Shown here one piece after another: positions 16,780 through 25,622 of a stretch of 64,000 nt of DNA; position 1 is the first letter of the stretch, and each line of letters begins with the position of its first letter. Source of the DNA: an uncultured Eubacteriales bacterium (GTDB taxonomy: Bacteria > Bacillota > Clostridia > Oscillospirales > Oscillospiraceae); assembly GCA_900545495.1 (NCBI GenBank), contig UQZJ01000005.1, positions 1-64,000 of the forward strand, given 5' to 3'. The position numbers and the translations under genes are program-made. Below the pieces are notes generated by a model. The model made no database searches and was not told where the DNA came from. It worked only from the letters and a program-made list of their open reading frames with translations.

Positions 16780-18121
16780 TTCTTGGTATGGTATAATTGC
16801 GGCAGGCAGCGGAGCAGAACGATCCATGTTGTAGTTCTCTGGTAGTTCTTGGTATGGTATAATCATACCGTTATTCACCGCCGTATCGCAGCGGTTGTTG
16901 TTCCCTGGTAGTTCTTGGTATGGTATAATTTACGCGAGCACGGTGGAGGCTGTGACTAAGTTGTAGTTCCCTGGTAGTTCTTGGTATGGTATAATTGACG
17001 TTGATGTTCTTGCTGGCGCATTCAATGTTGTAGTTCCCTGGTAGTTCTTGGTATGGTATAATACCGTAGAGGTCAATACCTATTCCGTTATGGTTGTAGT
17101 TCCCTGGTAGTTCTTGGTATGGTATAATAGCAAGTCCACCAGTACGCGCAGCAACTTGGTTGTAGTTCCCTGGTAGTTCTTGGTATGGTATAATTGCCAC
17201 GTCGTTGTAGCGGAAGTGTCCCGGCGTTGTAGTTCCCTGGTAGTTCTTGGTATGGTATAATACAATGGGACTGTATCTGCATAGCGGCTATGTTGTAGTT
17301 CCCTGGTAGTTCTTGGTATGGTATAATGCATTTATCATAATAGTTGCACATTCTCAAGTTGTAGTTCCCTGGTAGTTCTTGGTATGGTATAATGAAAAGC
17401 GAAAAACAGGTAATCCAGCCAGCGTTGTAGTTCCCTGGTAGTTCTTGGTATGGTATAATTGCCGGGACTTTCTCACCCATCGGCTACTCCGTTGTAGTTC
17501 CCTGGTAGTTCTTGGTATGGTATAATGAATGTCTTTATATGTCATTTTATCACCTCGTTGTAGTTCCCTGGTAGTTCTTGGTATGGTATAATTGGAAAAA
17601 CGAGTTTCCGTTTTAAAAGATCTGTTGTAGTTCCCTGGTAGTTCTTGGTATGGTATAATACTACCATCACTGGTAACACCATCGTCCTGGTTGTAGTTCC
17701 CTGGTAGTTCTTGGTATGGTATAATCTCCAGTAGGGATTCCCTTGCCATTGTACAGTTGTAGTTCCCTGGTAGTTCTTGGTATGGTATAATTGATGACGG
17801 CAATGCTGCCCCAGCAGTACAGTTGTAGTTCCCTGGTAGTTCTTGGTATGGTATAATGCTTTTCAATCGACTGCCAGAACGTGACGGGTTGTAGTTCCCT
17901 GGTAGTTCTTGGTATGGTATAATTGGTGTATGCTGCCAGTGACATATTGCTGTGTTGTAGTTCCCTGGTAGTTCTTGGTATGGTATAATAGCTCCGCAGG
18001 ACGCACGCTCAACTTTGTTGTTGTAGTTCCCTGGTAGTTCTTGGTATGGTATAATGGTGTAACCGTAGACATAGCGGAGGAAGTCGTTGTAGTTCCCTGG
18101 TAGTTCTTGGTATGGTATAAT
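16762..18121 (+). CRISPR. Type II-C CRISPR array, 21 repeats and 20 spacers
   Basis: The 36-bp repeat begins GTTGTAGTTCCCTGGTAGTT and ends CTTGGTATGGTATAAT. Spacers are 30 bp, four of them 31 bp. Repeats start at 16762, 16828, 16894, 16960, 17027, 17093, 17159, 17226, 17292, 17358, 17424, 17491, 17557, 17624, 17690, 17756, 17822, 17888, 17954, 18020 and 18086. The first three each carry one substitution; the others look identical. Every repeat ends in TGGTATAAT, a perfect extended -10 element, so each spacer can be transcribed from its own promoter on the plus strand, as known for Neisseria type II-C. The degenerate end is promoter-side and the intact end faces cas2, where new spacers probably enter. 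Confidence 0.98.
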
Positions 18122-18131
18122 AGGCTACCGG

Positions 18132-18166
18132 AAAAGTCGCTCAAGGCAATGCCTTGGGCGACTTTT
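18132..18166. terminator. Hairpin between the array and cas2
   Basis: The 16-bp arms (18132-18147, 18151-18166; one G-U pair) begin AAAA and end TTTT. It can end plus-strand crRNA transcription and minus-strand cas transcription. Confidence 0.8.
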
Positions 18167-18169
18167 CTT

Positions 18170-18490
18170 TCAAAAAATCGAAAGCTGCTCGCATTGAAAT
18201 TTGTCATCCGCCTCCGTTAATTTTCCTAAAAGTATATCAATCGCCTCGTACTGCTTCTCCGTGATGACCATCAGGCGGATCGCGCCGTTCGCCGGCAAAT
18301 TCTGCTTTACGCGCTGGCGGTGCTTTTCCACCGCATCCATGCCGTTGCAGACCCGGGCATAGACGGAGTATTGCAGCATATGGTATCCGTCCGCCAACAA
18401 GAAATTACGGAAGCGGGTGGCCTCCCTGCGCTGCGCCTTTGTTTTGACAGGCAGGTCAAAAAACACCATGATCCTCATAAACTTATTCAT
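18170..18490 (-). CDS. cas2: CRISPR-associated endonuclease Cas2
   Basis: A 106-residue Cas2 of type II. The N terminus MNKFMRIMVFFDLPVKTKAQRREATRFRNFL has the beta-strand ending in the conserved Asp (FFDLP) and the helix typical of Cas2. YSVYARVCNGMDAVEKHRQRV and RLMVITEKQY follow. Cas2 is the structural core of the Cas1-Cas2 spacer integrase. It overlaps cas1 by 8 bases and is the last gene of the cas9-cas1-cas2 operon. There is no csn2 or cas4, which defines II-C. Confidence 0.96.
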   Translation of the reverse strand: MNKFMRIMVFFDLPVKTKAQRREATRFRNFLLADGYHMLQYSVYARVCNGMDAVEKHRQRVKQNLPANGAIRLMVITEKQYEAIDILLGKLTEADDKFQCEQLSIF

Positions 18491-19382
18491 AGCGGTGCTG
18501 CTCTGTTTCCAGCAGCGTTGGCAGCAAAAGACCTGCTTCGGGCCGTTCCGCAGAGCGGCTTAAGCTCTGCACCAGCCGCTCAATGGCATAGGACACACTG
18601 TGATGCTGTTTGCCGGAGAGAATATCCAGATTCAGGCAGTTGAATAAGAGCCTTTTTTGTGGGGAAGACAATTCCTCGTCCTCGGTTATGCTGCGCGCTG
18701 CCAAAAGGTCAACTACCGGGCGGAACGGCTCGATCAGATCATCCGCCAGATTAAAGGCGTTCAGCGTGCTGCGGTGGTGCAGTCCGAGTGAGGGGAGGAA
18801 ACCATATACCGCCAAATAGCGCGCGATACACCCCCGCAAAACCGCGTAGCCGTAGTTCAGCCCCGCGTTGATGCCGTTGTCCTCCCCGCGGGTAAAGCCT
18901 TCCCCAAACAGCACGGGGAAATAGAGCTGCGCGGCGGCTGCCTCCACATTTTCACTGTCGCCGGAACGAACCCTCTCCGCCATGGCGCGGAGGGTCTCCG
19001 CCTGTGAGGCGTGGCCGGTCAAATGCAGGCAGATGGCCTGATTTAAGATCTTGGCCTTGACGATGCTCTGCCACAGGCGCTTTTTTGCCGGCTCTGTCAT
19101 GGCGATCTGCATCCGCACAACGGGCAACCCCCGGCTGTGCTGCTGATACGGCGCCAGGACCGCGCAGGGCAGATGCTTTTCATCGCAGATAAAAACGGCA
19201 CAGCCGCACTGTCCCAAGCGGGACAGTGCGGCTGTTGTGATGGTGGTCTGGCGGCTTTCCAGCAAAAGCGCAGAAATATCCTCAATGGCCACGGAGTGGT
19301 CACTGTCGGTCCGGATGATCAACTGCTCCCTCCGCAGGGAGATGACAGCGGGGCTTTCAACGATAATGTTCCGAAAAGCCAT
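18483..19382 (-). CDS. cas1: CRISPR-associated endonuclease Cas1
   Basis: A 299-residue type II Cas1, the spacer integrase. Likely active-site residues are visible: Glu in NVEAAAAQLYF, His in LGLHHRST and Asp in NLADDLIEPFRPVVD. The N-terminal beta domain (FRNIIVESPAVISLRREQLII) and the helical C-terminal domain have normal lengths. It starts 9 bases after the cas9 stop and overlaps cas2, so all three are probably one transcript. Confidence 0.97.
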   Translation of the reverse strand: MAFRNIIVESPAVISLRREQLIIRTDSDHSVAIEDISALLLESRQTTITTAALSRLGQCGCAVFICDEKHLPCAVLAPYQQHSRGLPVVRMQIAMTEPAKKRLWQSIVKAKILNQAICLHLTGHASQAETLRAMAERVRSGDSENVEAAAAQLYFPVLFGEGFTRGEDNGINAGLNYGYAVLRGCIARYLAVYGFLPSLGLHHRSTLNAFNLADDLIEPFRPVVDLLAARSITEDEELSSPQKRLLFNCLNLDILSGKQHHSVSYAIERLVQSLSRSAERPEAGLLLPTLLETEQHRYE

Positions 19383-19391
19383 GACAAAACC

Positions 19392-22300
19392 TCACTTTCT
19401 GTTGAAGGTCATGCGGGGCTCCCGTTCTACCTTGTGGTACTCGCCCAGCACATCCACGGTGAATTTCTCCAGCTTTTCAAGGGTCTTGATGCCCATGCTT
19501 TTTATCTCGTAAGCGGCATCGTGCGTACGGCAGGAAATTGCTGCAACGGAAATTCCTGCACTGATATAGTACAGCATCTCCTGCTTGGTTTCGTATGTGT
19601 CGGGGAGCGTACTCTCCTTCTGCGCCTTTGTCAGCTTCAGCTTGTTTTTGTGGGTCACGCGCATCAGGTCGTTGGGATACAGGGAGAAAATGAAGCTTTC
19701 ATCCGACATGGCCTTCCAATCCTCGTAGGGCTTGAAGGCTACACACGCCTTGCTCGGCAGCTCCTTTTTCAGCGTGTCGGCGATGTAGATGGGTACGAAG
19801 TAATACCCCTCGCCCTCCACATAAAACACATCGATGCGTACCATGCTGTCGTTGTCCGCCACGCCGGTACCCTTCAGAACAGGGACGTGCAGTGTCGTAG
19901 GCTCACATAGCTTGACCTTGTTGACGATGGGGCCGGGCGTTCCGTCGCTTTTCGGCTTATGGAAGGGCTGTGTAAAGGCCTTTGCCCCCTCGCCGCCGTA
20001 TTTCATGAGTTGTTCTTTCAGCGCCTCATAGAGCAGTCGGTCGCTTTGCGGCATATAGTAGTTGGCGATCTCACCGTTTTTGTCCAGCTTCAAGCTTGTC
20101 AGCGGCCGTTTTGTGACCACAACACCGTCTTGCAGGGCTTTGGGACTTTTGATGGTTTCCTTGTGCGCCGCGCCCGTGACCTTGCGCCGGGGCATACGAG
20201 ACACAAAGAACTTGCGGACGGGAATATCGTTGTTCAGGTAGACGGGGAAGCGCTGGGAAATAACGGCGCGGCGGGGATCGTCGCCCAAGCGGGCCTCCAG
20301 CTCCCGGCGAAATTCCGGCCATGGGTAGGGGAACCTCTTGAGCACCTCGCCGGTATGCACGGAAACGGCCAGGCTTCCGCCCTCCGTTTGTACATATTCG
20401 CACTCCCGCAGCGCGGCATAGCGGCTCACCTGCTGGATCATGCCGTCTGTTGTGCAGGCAATGACCAGTGCGTCCACTGCGTGGTGCAGATCGCCGTTTT
20501 CCCGGATCTTGCTGATGCCCCAGCGCTTGCGCATATAGGAGGTCACGGCGCCGTTAACGGCGGTGATGTGCTTCTTGCGCCCGGCGGCAAAGTCGGCAAA
20601 GGCCAGATGGTCGCCGATGTAGTTCAGGAGGAATCGCGCCATGGCCTTGGTATCCTGCAGGTTGCGCTCCTTGAATTGCTTTTCATCCTCGGATGTGAGC
20701 TTTTCCTTCAGCAGGCGCTGCTTTTTAGGCGTGCTGCGAATGGTGTTCTCCACCCAGACGATGAAGTCCTCCCGCCGCTTACCCTGTAGATACTGCAAGG
20801 GCAGACGGTTGCCCTTATTGCGGTTTTCCTCAGCCAGCACCAGAATCTTGTTCTTATAGCCGTCATCGAAGGAAATGCTGTACGGAATGATGTGGTCTAC
20901 CTCCGCATAGTCCGGCTCAAAGAGATGCTCGATGGAAATGTGCTTCTGCGAGTAGGCGCATTCGCCGTGCTGCTCCTCCCAGAGCTTGAGCTTCACCAGA
21001 TCCTGCCCTGTGGGATGCTCCTTGCCGTACTCCGTGCGGATGCGCTCCATGAGGCGCTCGTTGCGGGCGCGGTTATCATCCATGCTCTTTTTCGCCTGAT
21101 TGCGCTCTGTGAAATCCTGCGCCATTTCCCGCGCCAGCTCCAGGTTGATAAAGGTAGGACTGCACCCGCGCTCGCGGATGATGGCGTTGAGCACCTTGAC
21201 GGTCTGCGCCACTGCCCGCCGCACGACGGGACTGGTGATATCCGCAAGGTCGTCCGGCGTCGGATGGAGAAGCTGGGTGCGCTCCCGGCCGCTGTGGGCC
21301 TTGAAGTTGTATCCGGCGGCAGCGCAGGCCTCGTCGTACTTCATCCCCTTTTCCAGAAAGGGGATCAGCTTGTCGCAGGCTTTTACAGAAATGTGGCCGA
21401 ATTTGCTGAAGGATAGTGTCTCGGCGATGTCAAGCTCCGCATCCGACAGTCCGGCAGGCAGCAGCGCGGCGCGTATTTTGGCGGAGGTCTTGTAGGTGGA
21501 AAGGACACGTCCCAACTCGTTCTTTTGCGCGCGGGTAAGGGTGTCGAAGTGGTTTTTTGACAGCTTGTTAAAGGCCGTGCGCATTTGGTGGTACGCCTTG
21601 AGATAGGAGAACTTCGTCTTTTTTTCCGCTTCCTCCGCATCGTCCGTATTCTTATAATACACTGCGTTGAAGGTGGTGTCCGCAGGAATGGCCAACTCCC
21701 GGCGGATGTGGGAAAAGTTCAGCTCTTTGGTCTTGTGAGCCAGCGCAATGAGAGCCTCCCGCTGGGCGGGGGTGAGCGGGCTGCCCTCGCCGCCGCGGAG
21801 CAGGCGGAGGTGGTTGATGTTTTGCAGCAGCGTAAAGTACTCGAAGGAGTAGGTTGCCTTTGCCGCGCGCTGTTCACCGTCCTCCAGCGTACATTTGCCG
21901 ATCATTCTCTCAATCTGGCTTCCGGCATAGGGACTGCCCTCGCCGGGGCCTTCGTCGAAGGAGCGCTGGCTCAGGAGAATGTCGAGATACCGGGATTCCA
22001 GCTCCTCCGACGCAAAGGGCTGCCCCAGCTGGCGCTGGGCGCGGAAGATGGCGTGGACTTCCTCCGCCACCATGTCCCGTCCTACCGTTGCGATGTACTG
22101 GCCGCCCTTATTCCGCTTGCTCGCGGCGTACAGCGGGTCTTGCAGCAGCATTTCGCCCACGGTGCGGTAGCCTTTTTCGGCCATGAGAGCCCGGTTTTTG
22201 CTGACGGCGGCCAGAAGCTCGCCGTCCTCCTTCGCGGTTTCGGCTTTGCGGTTGGAGCGAAAGCCGCGCCGCTGTGCAATATGCAGGAGAATGCGGGCAA

Positions 22301-22652
22301 ATTCGGTACGCGAAACCGGTGCGTCCAGCGCCTTGACGCGCAATGTATAGATGTCCTCCAGTTTACCTGCAAAGAGGGTATCCAGCTCTGCTTGGGAGAT
22401 CACATTTTCTGTTAAAAGGAGGCGGTGAATACGCTCCAGCCGATGCTGGTGACGGCGCAGCCGGCGGCGTGCACTTCTGGCCTCTCGCCGCGGTGCTGCC
22501 AAGGAAGCTCCTGTCTTGGGCTGCTCGGCGGCATCGAAAACGCGGGAACCCATGTTGATAATGCCATACGGCTTGTCCTCACTGTCCAAAGCCACGACTG
22601 CCCAACCTACGGATGTAATGCCGATATCAAAGCCGATCGCATAGGGGATCAT
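19392..22652 (-). CDS. cas9: Cas9 nuclease, compact type II-C
   Basis: A 1086-residue Cas9, about the size of Neisseria Cas9. RuvC-I is YAIGFDIGITSVGWAVV (Asp9). The Arg-rich bridge helix RREARSARRRLRRHQHRLERI follows. RuvC-II FINLELAREMAQ has Glu near 504. HNH is EVDHIIPYSISFDDGYKNKILV, with its His near 585, and NKGNRLP after it. RuvC-III is HHAVDALVIA near 722. All nuclease residues appear intact. The C-terminal ~300 residues form the PAM-interacting part; the PAM cannot be read from sequence. ATG 22652 was chosen because AGGAGGGCGCGTT precedes it and the family begins a few residues before the RuvC Asp. The upstream in-frame ATG 22694 lies in the tracrRNA terminator region. Confidence 0.98.
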   Translation of the reverse strand: MIPYAIGFDIGITSVGWAVVALDSEDKPYGIINMGSRVFDAAEQPKTGASLAAPRREARSARRRLRRHQHRLERIHRLLLTENVISQAELDTLFAGKLEDIYTLRVKALDAPVSRTEFARILLHIAQRRGFRSNRKAETAKEDGELLAAVSKNRALMAEKGYRTVGEMLLQDPLYAASKRNKGGQYIATVGRDMVAEEVHAIFRAQRQLGQPFASEELESRYLDILLSQRSFDEGPGEGSPYAGSQIERMIGKCTLEDGEQRAAKATYSFEYFTLLQNINHLRLLRGGEGSPLTPAQREALIALAHKTKELNFSHIRRELAIPADTTFNAVYYKNTDDAEEAEKKTKFSYLKAYHQMRTAFNKLSKNHFDTLTRAQKNELGRVLSTYKTSAKIRAALLPAGLSDAELDIAETLSFSKFGHISVKACDKLIPFLEKGMKYDEACAAAGYNFKAHSGRERTQLLHPTPDDLADITSPVVRRAVAQTVKVLNAIIRERGCSPTFINLELAREMAQDFTERNQAKKSMDDNRARNERLMERIRTEYGKEHPTGQDLVKLKLWEEQHGECAYSQKHISIEHLFEPDYAEVDHIIPYSISFDDGYKNKILVLAEENRNKGNRLPLQYLQGKRREDFIVWVENTIRSTPKKQRLLKEKLTSEDEKQFKERNLQDTKAMARFLLNYIGDHLAFADFAAGRKKHITAVNGAVTSYMRKRWGISKIRENGDLHHAVDALVIACTTDGMIQQVSRYAALRECEYVQTEGGSLAVSVHTGEVLKRFPYPWPEFRRELEARLGDDPRRAVISQRFPVYLNNDIPVRKFFVSRMPRRKVTGAAHKETIKSPKALQDGVVVTKRPLTSLKLDKNGEIANYYMPQSDRLLYEALKEQLMKYGGEGAKAFTQPFHKPKSDGTPGPIVNKVKLCEPTTLHVPVLKGTGVADNDSMVRIDVFYVEGEGYYFVPIYIADTLKKELPSKACVAFKPYEDWKAMSDESFIFSLYPNDLMRVTHKNKLKLTKAQKESTLPDTYETKQEMLYYISAGISVAAISCRTHDAAYEIKSMGIKTLEKLEKFTVDVLGEYHKVEREPRMTFNRK

Positions 22653-22678
22653 AACGCGCCCTCCTTTTTTCTGGATAG

Positions 22679-22770
22679 AGATAACGCCCCGCAAAAGCGG
22701 GGCGTCAGTGCTCTGCGGTGTACTACCTTATCATAGTAACCTGCATAGTCCTTGGTATGGTATAAGAACT
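22679..22770 (-). ncRNA. tracrRNA of the II-C CRISPR locus
   Basis: On the minus strand, bases 22765-22731 form an anti-repeat: TTATACCATACCAAG matches the reverse complement of the CRISPR repeat exactly, and the following ACTA..CAGG..ACTA matches with a few mismatches and one extra base. A tail with GGTAGTACACCGCAGAGC follows, then the hairpin ACGCCCCGC-TTTT-GCGGGGCGT (22705-22684). A promoter lies just upstream. The tracrRNA should pair with the crRNA repeat part and load Cas9. It runs in the same direction as cas9 and ends about 27 bases before its start, so cas9 may depend on read-through. Confidence 0.85.
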
Positions 22771-22776
22771 ATTATC

Positions 22777-22804
22777 ATTATAACACGAATTTTTGGAAAA
22801 ACAA
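22777..22804 (-). promoter_or_regulatory. Promoter of the tracrRNA
   Basis: On the minus strand, TTGTTT (22804-22799), 16 bases, and TGTTATAAT, an extended -10 with the hexamer at 22782-22777. Confidence 0.8.
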
Positions 22805-22821
22805 GTACATTTTGACATTTT

Positions 22822-23598
22822 TTAAGACAATTCCTCCGCCGGAAACTGCCGGCCGGTGTGGTCGATGGTGTAGGGCGGGTGGAGGATGAGCTGGGAGATG
22901 GGGAGGACGGTGTAGCCGTCGTTGATGAGGTAGGTGAGGATAGCGGGCAGCGCCTCCGGCGTGTGGAGGGCGGCGTTGTGGAACAGCACGATGCTGCCCG
23001 GCTGCACCTTGGAGGTCACCCGCCGGCAGATGGTGTCCGCGTCGTAATCCTTCCAGTCGAGGGAATCCACATCCCACTGGATGGGCTCCATGCCCATGGA
23101 GCGGATGGCGGAGATGACGTGGTCGTCATACTCCCCGTAGGGGCAGCGGATCAGCGTGGGCATCACACCGCTGGCAGCGGCGATGCGCTCGTTGCTGGCG
23201 GTGACGTCCGCGACGATCTGATCGGCAGAGAGGCTGTTGAAATGGTCATGGTGGTTGGAGTGGCTCATGACCTCGTGGCCTGCGTCATGCAGCGCCTTCA
23301 CCGATTCTGGGTACTTCTCCGCCCAGTCGCCCACCACAAAGAAGGTGGTCTTGACGTGGAATTTCTCCAGAATGTCGATGAGCGTCTGGGTGTCCTCGTT
23401 GCCCCACGCGGCGTCGAAGCTGATGGAACACACCCGCTGGCTCCGCTCCACGGAATAGATAGGGAGCTGCCGCGTGGAGGCGGCGGTGCTGACGGAGGCC
23501 GGATAGCTCACCACATAGAAGATCGCCGCCGCCAGCACCAGCGCCGCGCCTCCCACCATGTACCAACGCCGCAGCAGGAATACCTTTACCTTTTTCAT
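22822..23598 (-). CDS. pdaB: Polysaccharide deacetylase, PdaB-like
   Basis: A 258-residue NodB-type deacetylase with an N-terminal membrane anchor or signal segment (about 13-31). The NodB motif 1 is CSISFDAAWGNEDT (Asp62), the variant of the PdaB sporulation family rather than TFDDGP. Motif 2 HSNHHDHF supplies metal-binding His residues, motif 3 is RCPYGEYDDHV, and late motifs are WDVDSLDW and GSIVLFHN. PdaB-type enzymes act on cortex peptidoglycan during sporulation. It is monocistronic, and its stop lies about 20 bases beyond the tracrRNA promoter. Confidence 0.85.
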   Translation of the reverse strand: MKKVKVFLLRRWYMVGGAALVLAAAIFYVVSYPASVSTAASTRQLPIYSVERSQRVCSISFDAAWGNEDTQTLIDILEKFHVKTTFFVVGDWAEKYPESVKALHDAGHEVMSHSNHHDHFNSLSADQIVADVTASNERIAAASGVMPTLIRCPYGEYDDHVISAIRSMGMEPIQWDVDSLDWKDYDADTICRRVTSKVQPGSIVLFHNAALHTPEALPAILTYLINDGYTVLPISQLILHPPYTIDHTGRQFPAEELS

Positions 23599-23673
23599 AT
23601 CGCATCCGCGCCCCTTTCAGTTTTTTAGTGCCATTGTATGCCGCCAAACGCCCATCCAGCACCGGCTTTTTTG

Positions 23674-23702
23674 TTGCCAAGCGGCGGGAATGGCGGTATA
23701 AT
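23674..23702 (+). promoter_or_regulatory. Promoter of the acetyltransferase gene
   Basis: TTGCCA (23674-23679), 17 bases, TATAAT (23697-23702). Confidence 0.8.
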
Positions 23703-23738
23703 CGTGGTACGCGGCATGCGGCGAAAGGAGTACGGCTT

Positions 23739-25025
23739 ATGCACAACGAGACAGCTGCCCGCAAGTGGGCGTTCCGTCCTCTGACGGAGGGCGACATCGA
23801 GGCCTATCTGGATATCTACCTGAACGCCTATCCGGCGTACAAGGCGCTGGACGCCGAGTGCCGGCAGCACTACCGGGAGAAGCACCTTCTGGAGCTGCGG
23901 GAGGACAGGCAGACCCGCACGGTGGGGCTTTTCGAGAACGATACGCTCATCGGCACCATGAAGCTCATCCTGTTCTCCATGAATTTCTTCGGACATATGC
24001 AGCCTGCCTGCGGCCTGATGGCGCTGGAGGTGCATCCGCTCCACAAGAAAAAGGGCGCGGCGCTGGCCATGGTGCGGTATTTTGAGGACTATGCCCGGGA
24101 AAACGGCGCGCTGCTGACGCTGCTGCTGCCGTTCCGCATCGACTTCTACCGCCGGATGGGCTACGGCTTCGCCGGGAAGCTCTACGAATACCGCCTGCCG
24201 ACGGCGGCGCTGCCGAGGCCGGATGAGGAGGCGCGGCGGCATCTGCGGCTTTTGCAGCCGGAGGATTTCGACGCCGTGCTGGAATGCCAGCGACGCTTCG
24301 CGGCGAAAAACCACGGCATGGTGGAGAAGTTCGACGAGGAGGTGCGGGCCGCCAGAGACGATATACAGGTGCGGCGCATGGGCTGGTACGACGACGGCGG
24401 CACCCTGCGGGGCTACGCGGCGTACCGCTTTGAGAGCGTCAGCGACGTCAACTACACCCAGAACCGTCTCAGCGTAGAGGAGCTGGTCTATGAGAGCGGC
24501 GGCGTGCTGCGGGCGCTGCTGGGCGGCCTGCGGATGCAGGAGGATCTGGCGCAGACCGTGTGCCTGCGCACCGGCGAGGAGGACTTCCACCACCTGCTGG
24601 ACGACCCGCAGGACGTGTCAAAGAACTACATCGACTACGGCTTTTTGCAGACCAACGTGTCCGCCGTGGGTACGATGTTCAAGCTGGTGGACGACCAGCG
24701 CTTTGTGGAAAAAACCGCCTATCGTCCGTTCCCGGCGGGGACGTTGACGGCGGCGTTCCGCTACCGGGACGAGCTGGCGGGCGAACAGCGCTGCCTGCGC
24801 CTTTCCTTCGCGGCGGGACGGTGGACAGTAGCCGTACCGGACGCGGCGGCGGATGTGACCGTCGACTGCCGGCAGGGGGATCTGGCGTCGCTTCTGATGG
24901 GCTCCTGTGGTCTGGAAGGGCTGCTGCGGCTGGGCGCCGCCTCTGCCGACGACGGGGAGAAGGCCATGGAGCTGGCGCGGCTGCTGCACTGGGGGCAAAA
25001 GCCGTGGCTCAACGCCGACTATTGA
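23739..25025 (+). CDS. Eis-like GNAT acetyltransferase
   Basis: A 428-residue protein laid out like Eis: an N-terminal GNAT domain (about 1-150; MALEVHPLHKKKGAALAMVRYFEDYARENGALLTLL covers the acetyl-CoA-binding loop), a second degenerate GNAT domain (about 155-300) and a C-terminal SCP2-like domain (about 310-428). Eis-type enzymes acetylate amines such as aminoglycosides or lysines; the substrate here is unknown. ATG 23739 follows GCGAAAGGAG. The gene has its own promoter and no partner downstream. Confidence 0.85.
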   Translation: MHNETAARKWAFRPLTEGDIEAYLDIYLNAYPAYKALDAECRQHYREKHLLELREDRQTRTVGLFENDTLIGTMKLILFSMNFFGHMQPACGLMALEVHPLHKKKGAALAMVRYFEDYARENGALLTLLLPFRIDFYRRMGYGFAGKLYEYRLPTAALPRPDEEARRHLRLLQPEDFDAVLECQRRFAAKNHGMVEKFDEEVRAARDDIQVRRMGWYDDGGTLRGYAAYRFESVSDVNYTQNRLSVEELVYESGGVLRALLGGLRMQEDLAQTVCLRTGEEDFHHLLDDPQDVSKNYIDYGFLQTNVSAVGTMFKLVDDQRFVEKTAYRPFPAGTLTAAFRYRDELAGEQRCLRLSFAAGRWTVAVPDAAADVTVDCRQGDLASLLMGSCGLEGLLRLGAASADDGEKAMELARLLHWGQKPWLNADY

Positions 25026-25110
25026 GCGGATTGTAAGCGCCCTGCCGCACGAGGCGGCGGGGCGCCTGCTGCCGGGAAATATTTTTGCACAAACTGAGCG
25101 CACATTTTTG

Positions 25111-25139
25111 TTGACATCCTGTTTTTGCCAACATATAAT
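25111..25139 (+). promoter_or_regulatory. Consensus promoter of the dockerin-cohesin operon
   Basis: Perfect TTGACA (25111-25116), 17 bases, perfect TATAAT (25134-25139), more than 600 bases before the first gene. Confidence 0.9.
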
Positions 25140-25145
25140 GATATG

Positions 25146-25440
25146 TAGCGGCGAAAGCCGTCGGCCAATTAAATACAAGCTCCAAAGATGCTGTGCAGCC
25201 GCTTGCCGCAACGACTCCGATGGGGGGTCAGGCGGCGGCTTCAAAGGAACGGGGGGCAAGGCCCCACGCGAACGGCACTGTAAGCGCAAGAACGTACCGA
25301 GGCGGCGTGAGCCGCTGGGACGAAAGTCCGTCATTGCAGACGTCATGTCTGTGAGAAGACAGGTCACGAACGAGGAGAGAGCTCTCCGCGGCGCGAGTCA
25401 GAAGACTTACATAGCAGAGGATCGCCAACAGCGGGCGCTC
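25146..25440 (+). promoter_or_regulatory. Cobalamin-riboswitch-like leader RNA with a large insertion
   Basis: The transcript from 25111 begins with a dense set of stems. CACTGTAA (25276-25283) and AGTCAGAAGACTTAC (25396-25410) match the two best-conserved boxes of the cobalamin riboswitch. Before them lie AAAGGAAC and a GGGG/CCCC hairpin, in the place of the GGGAA and GGUG..AAUCC elements. The boxes are about 112 bases apart; the inserted part holds several hairpins (GCGGCGTGAGCCGC, GGACGAAAGTCC, CAGACGTCATGTCTG). The upstream GGUGC box is not clear. It could sense adenosylcobalamin or another corrinoid. A covariance search would settle it. Confidence 0.6.
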
Positions 25441-25470
25441 TCTCCGTGGTGTATGGATAGGCAGGAGTGT

Positions 25471-25510
25471 GCGCCGACGTTTCCCCTATGGGAAAACGCC
25501 GGTGCTTTTT
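25471..25510 (+). terminator. First leader terminator (riboswitch expression platform)
   Basis: GCGCCGACGTTTCCC pairs with GGGAAAACGCCGGTGC across a CTAT loop, followed by TTTTT. Confidence 0.8.
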
Positions 25511-25523
25511 CTGTCGCAGATCC

Positions 25524-25566
25524 CGCTGGTCATTCTCCGTGGAACGGAGGGGGACCGGCATTTTTT
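25524..25566 (+). terminator. Second leader terminator
   Basis: GCTGGTC and CTCCGT pair with ACGGAG and GACCGGC, followed by six T. Confidence 0.8.
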
Positions 25567-25622
25567 CTGCATATGGATAAGTCAAGTCGAGACGGTTTTT
25601 CCAGCCGTCTGCTTTCCATAAG

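Noticed and set aside
16579..18207. Open frames on the minus strand with repeated peptides such as IIPYQELPGNYN
   Set aside because: They are translations of the CRISPR repeats; the 36-bp repeat length keeps frames open. Not proteins.
25146..25510. RNase P RNA, SRP RNA or tmRNA as identity of the structured leader
   Set aside because: The signature sequences of those RNAs were not found, and two cobalamin-riboswitch boxes were.
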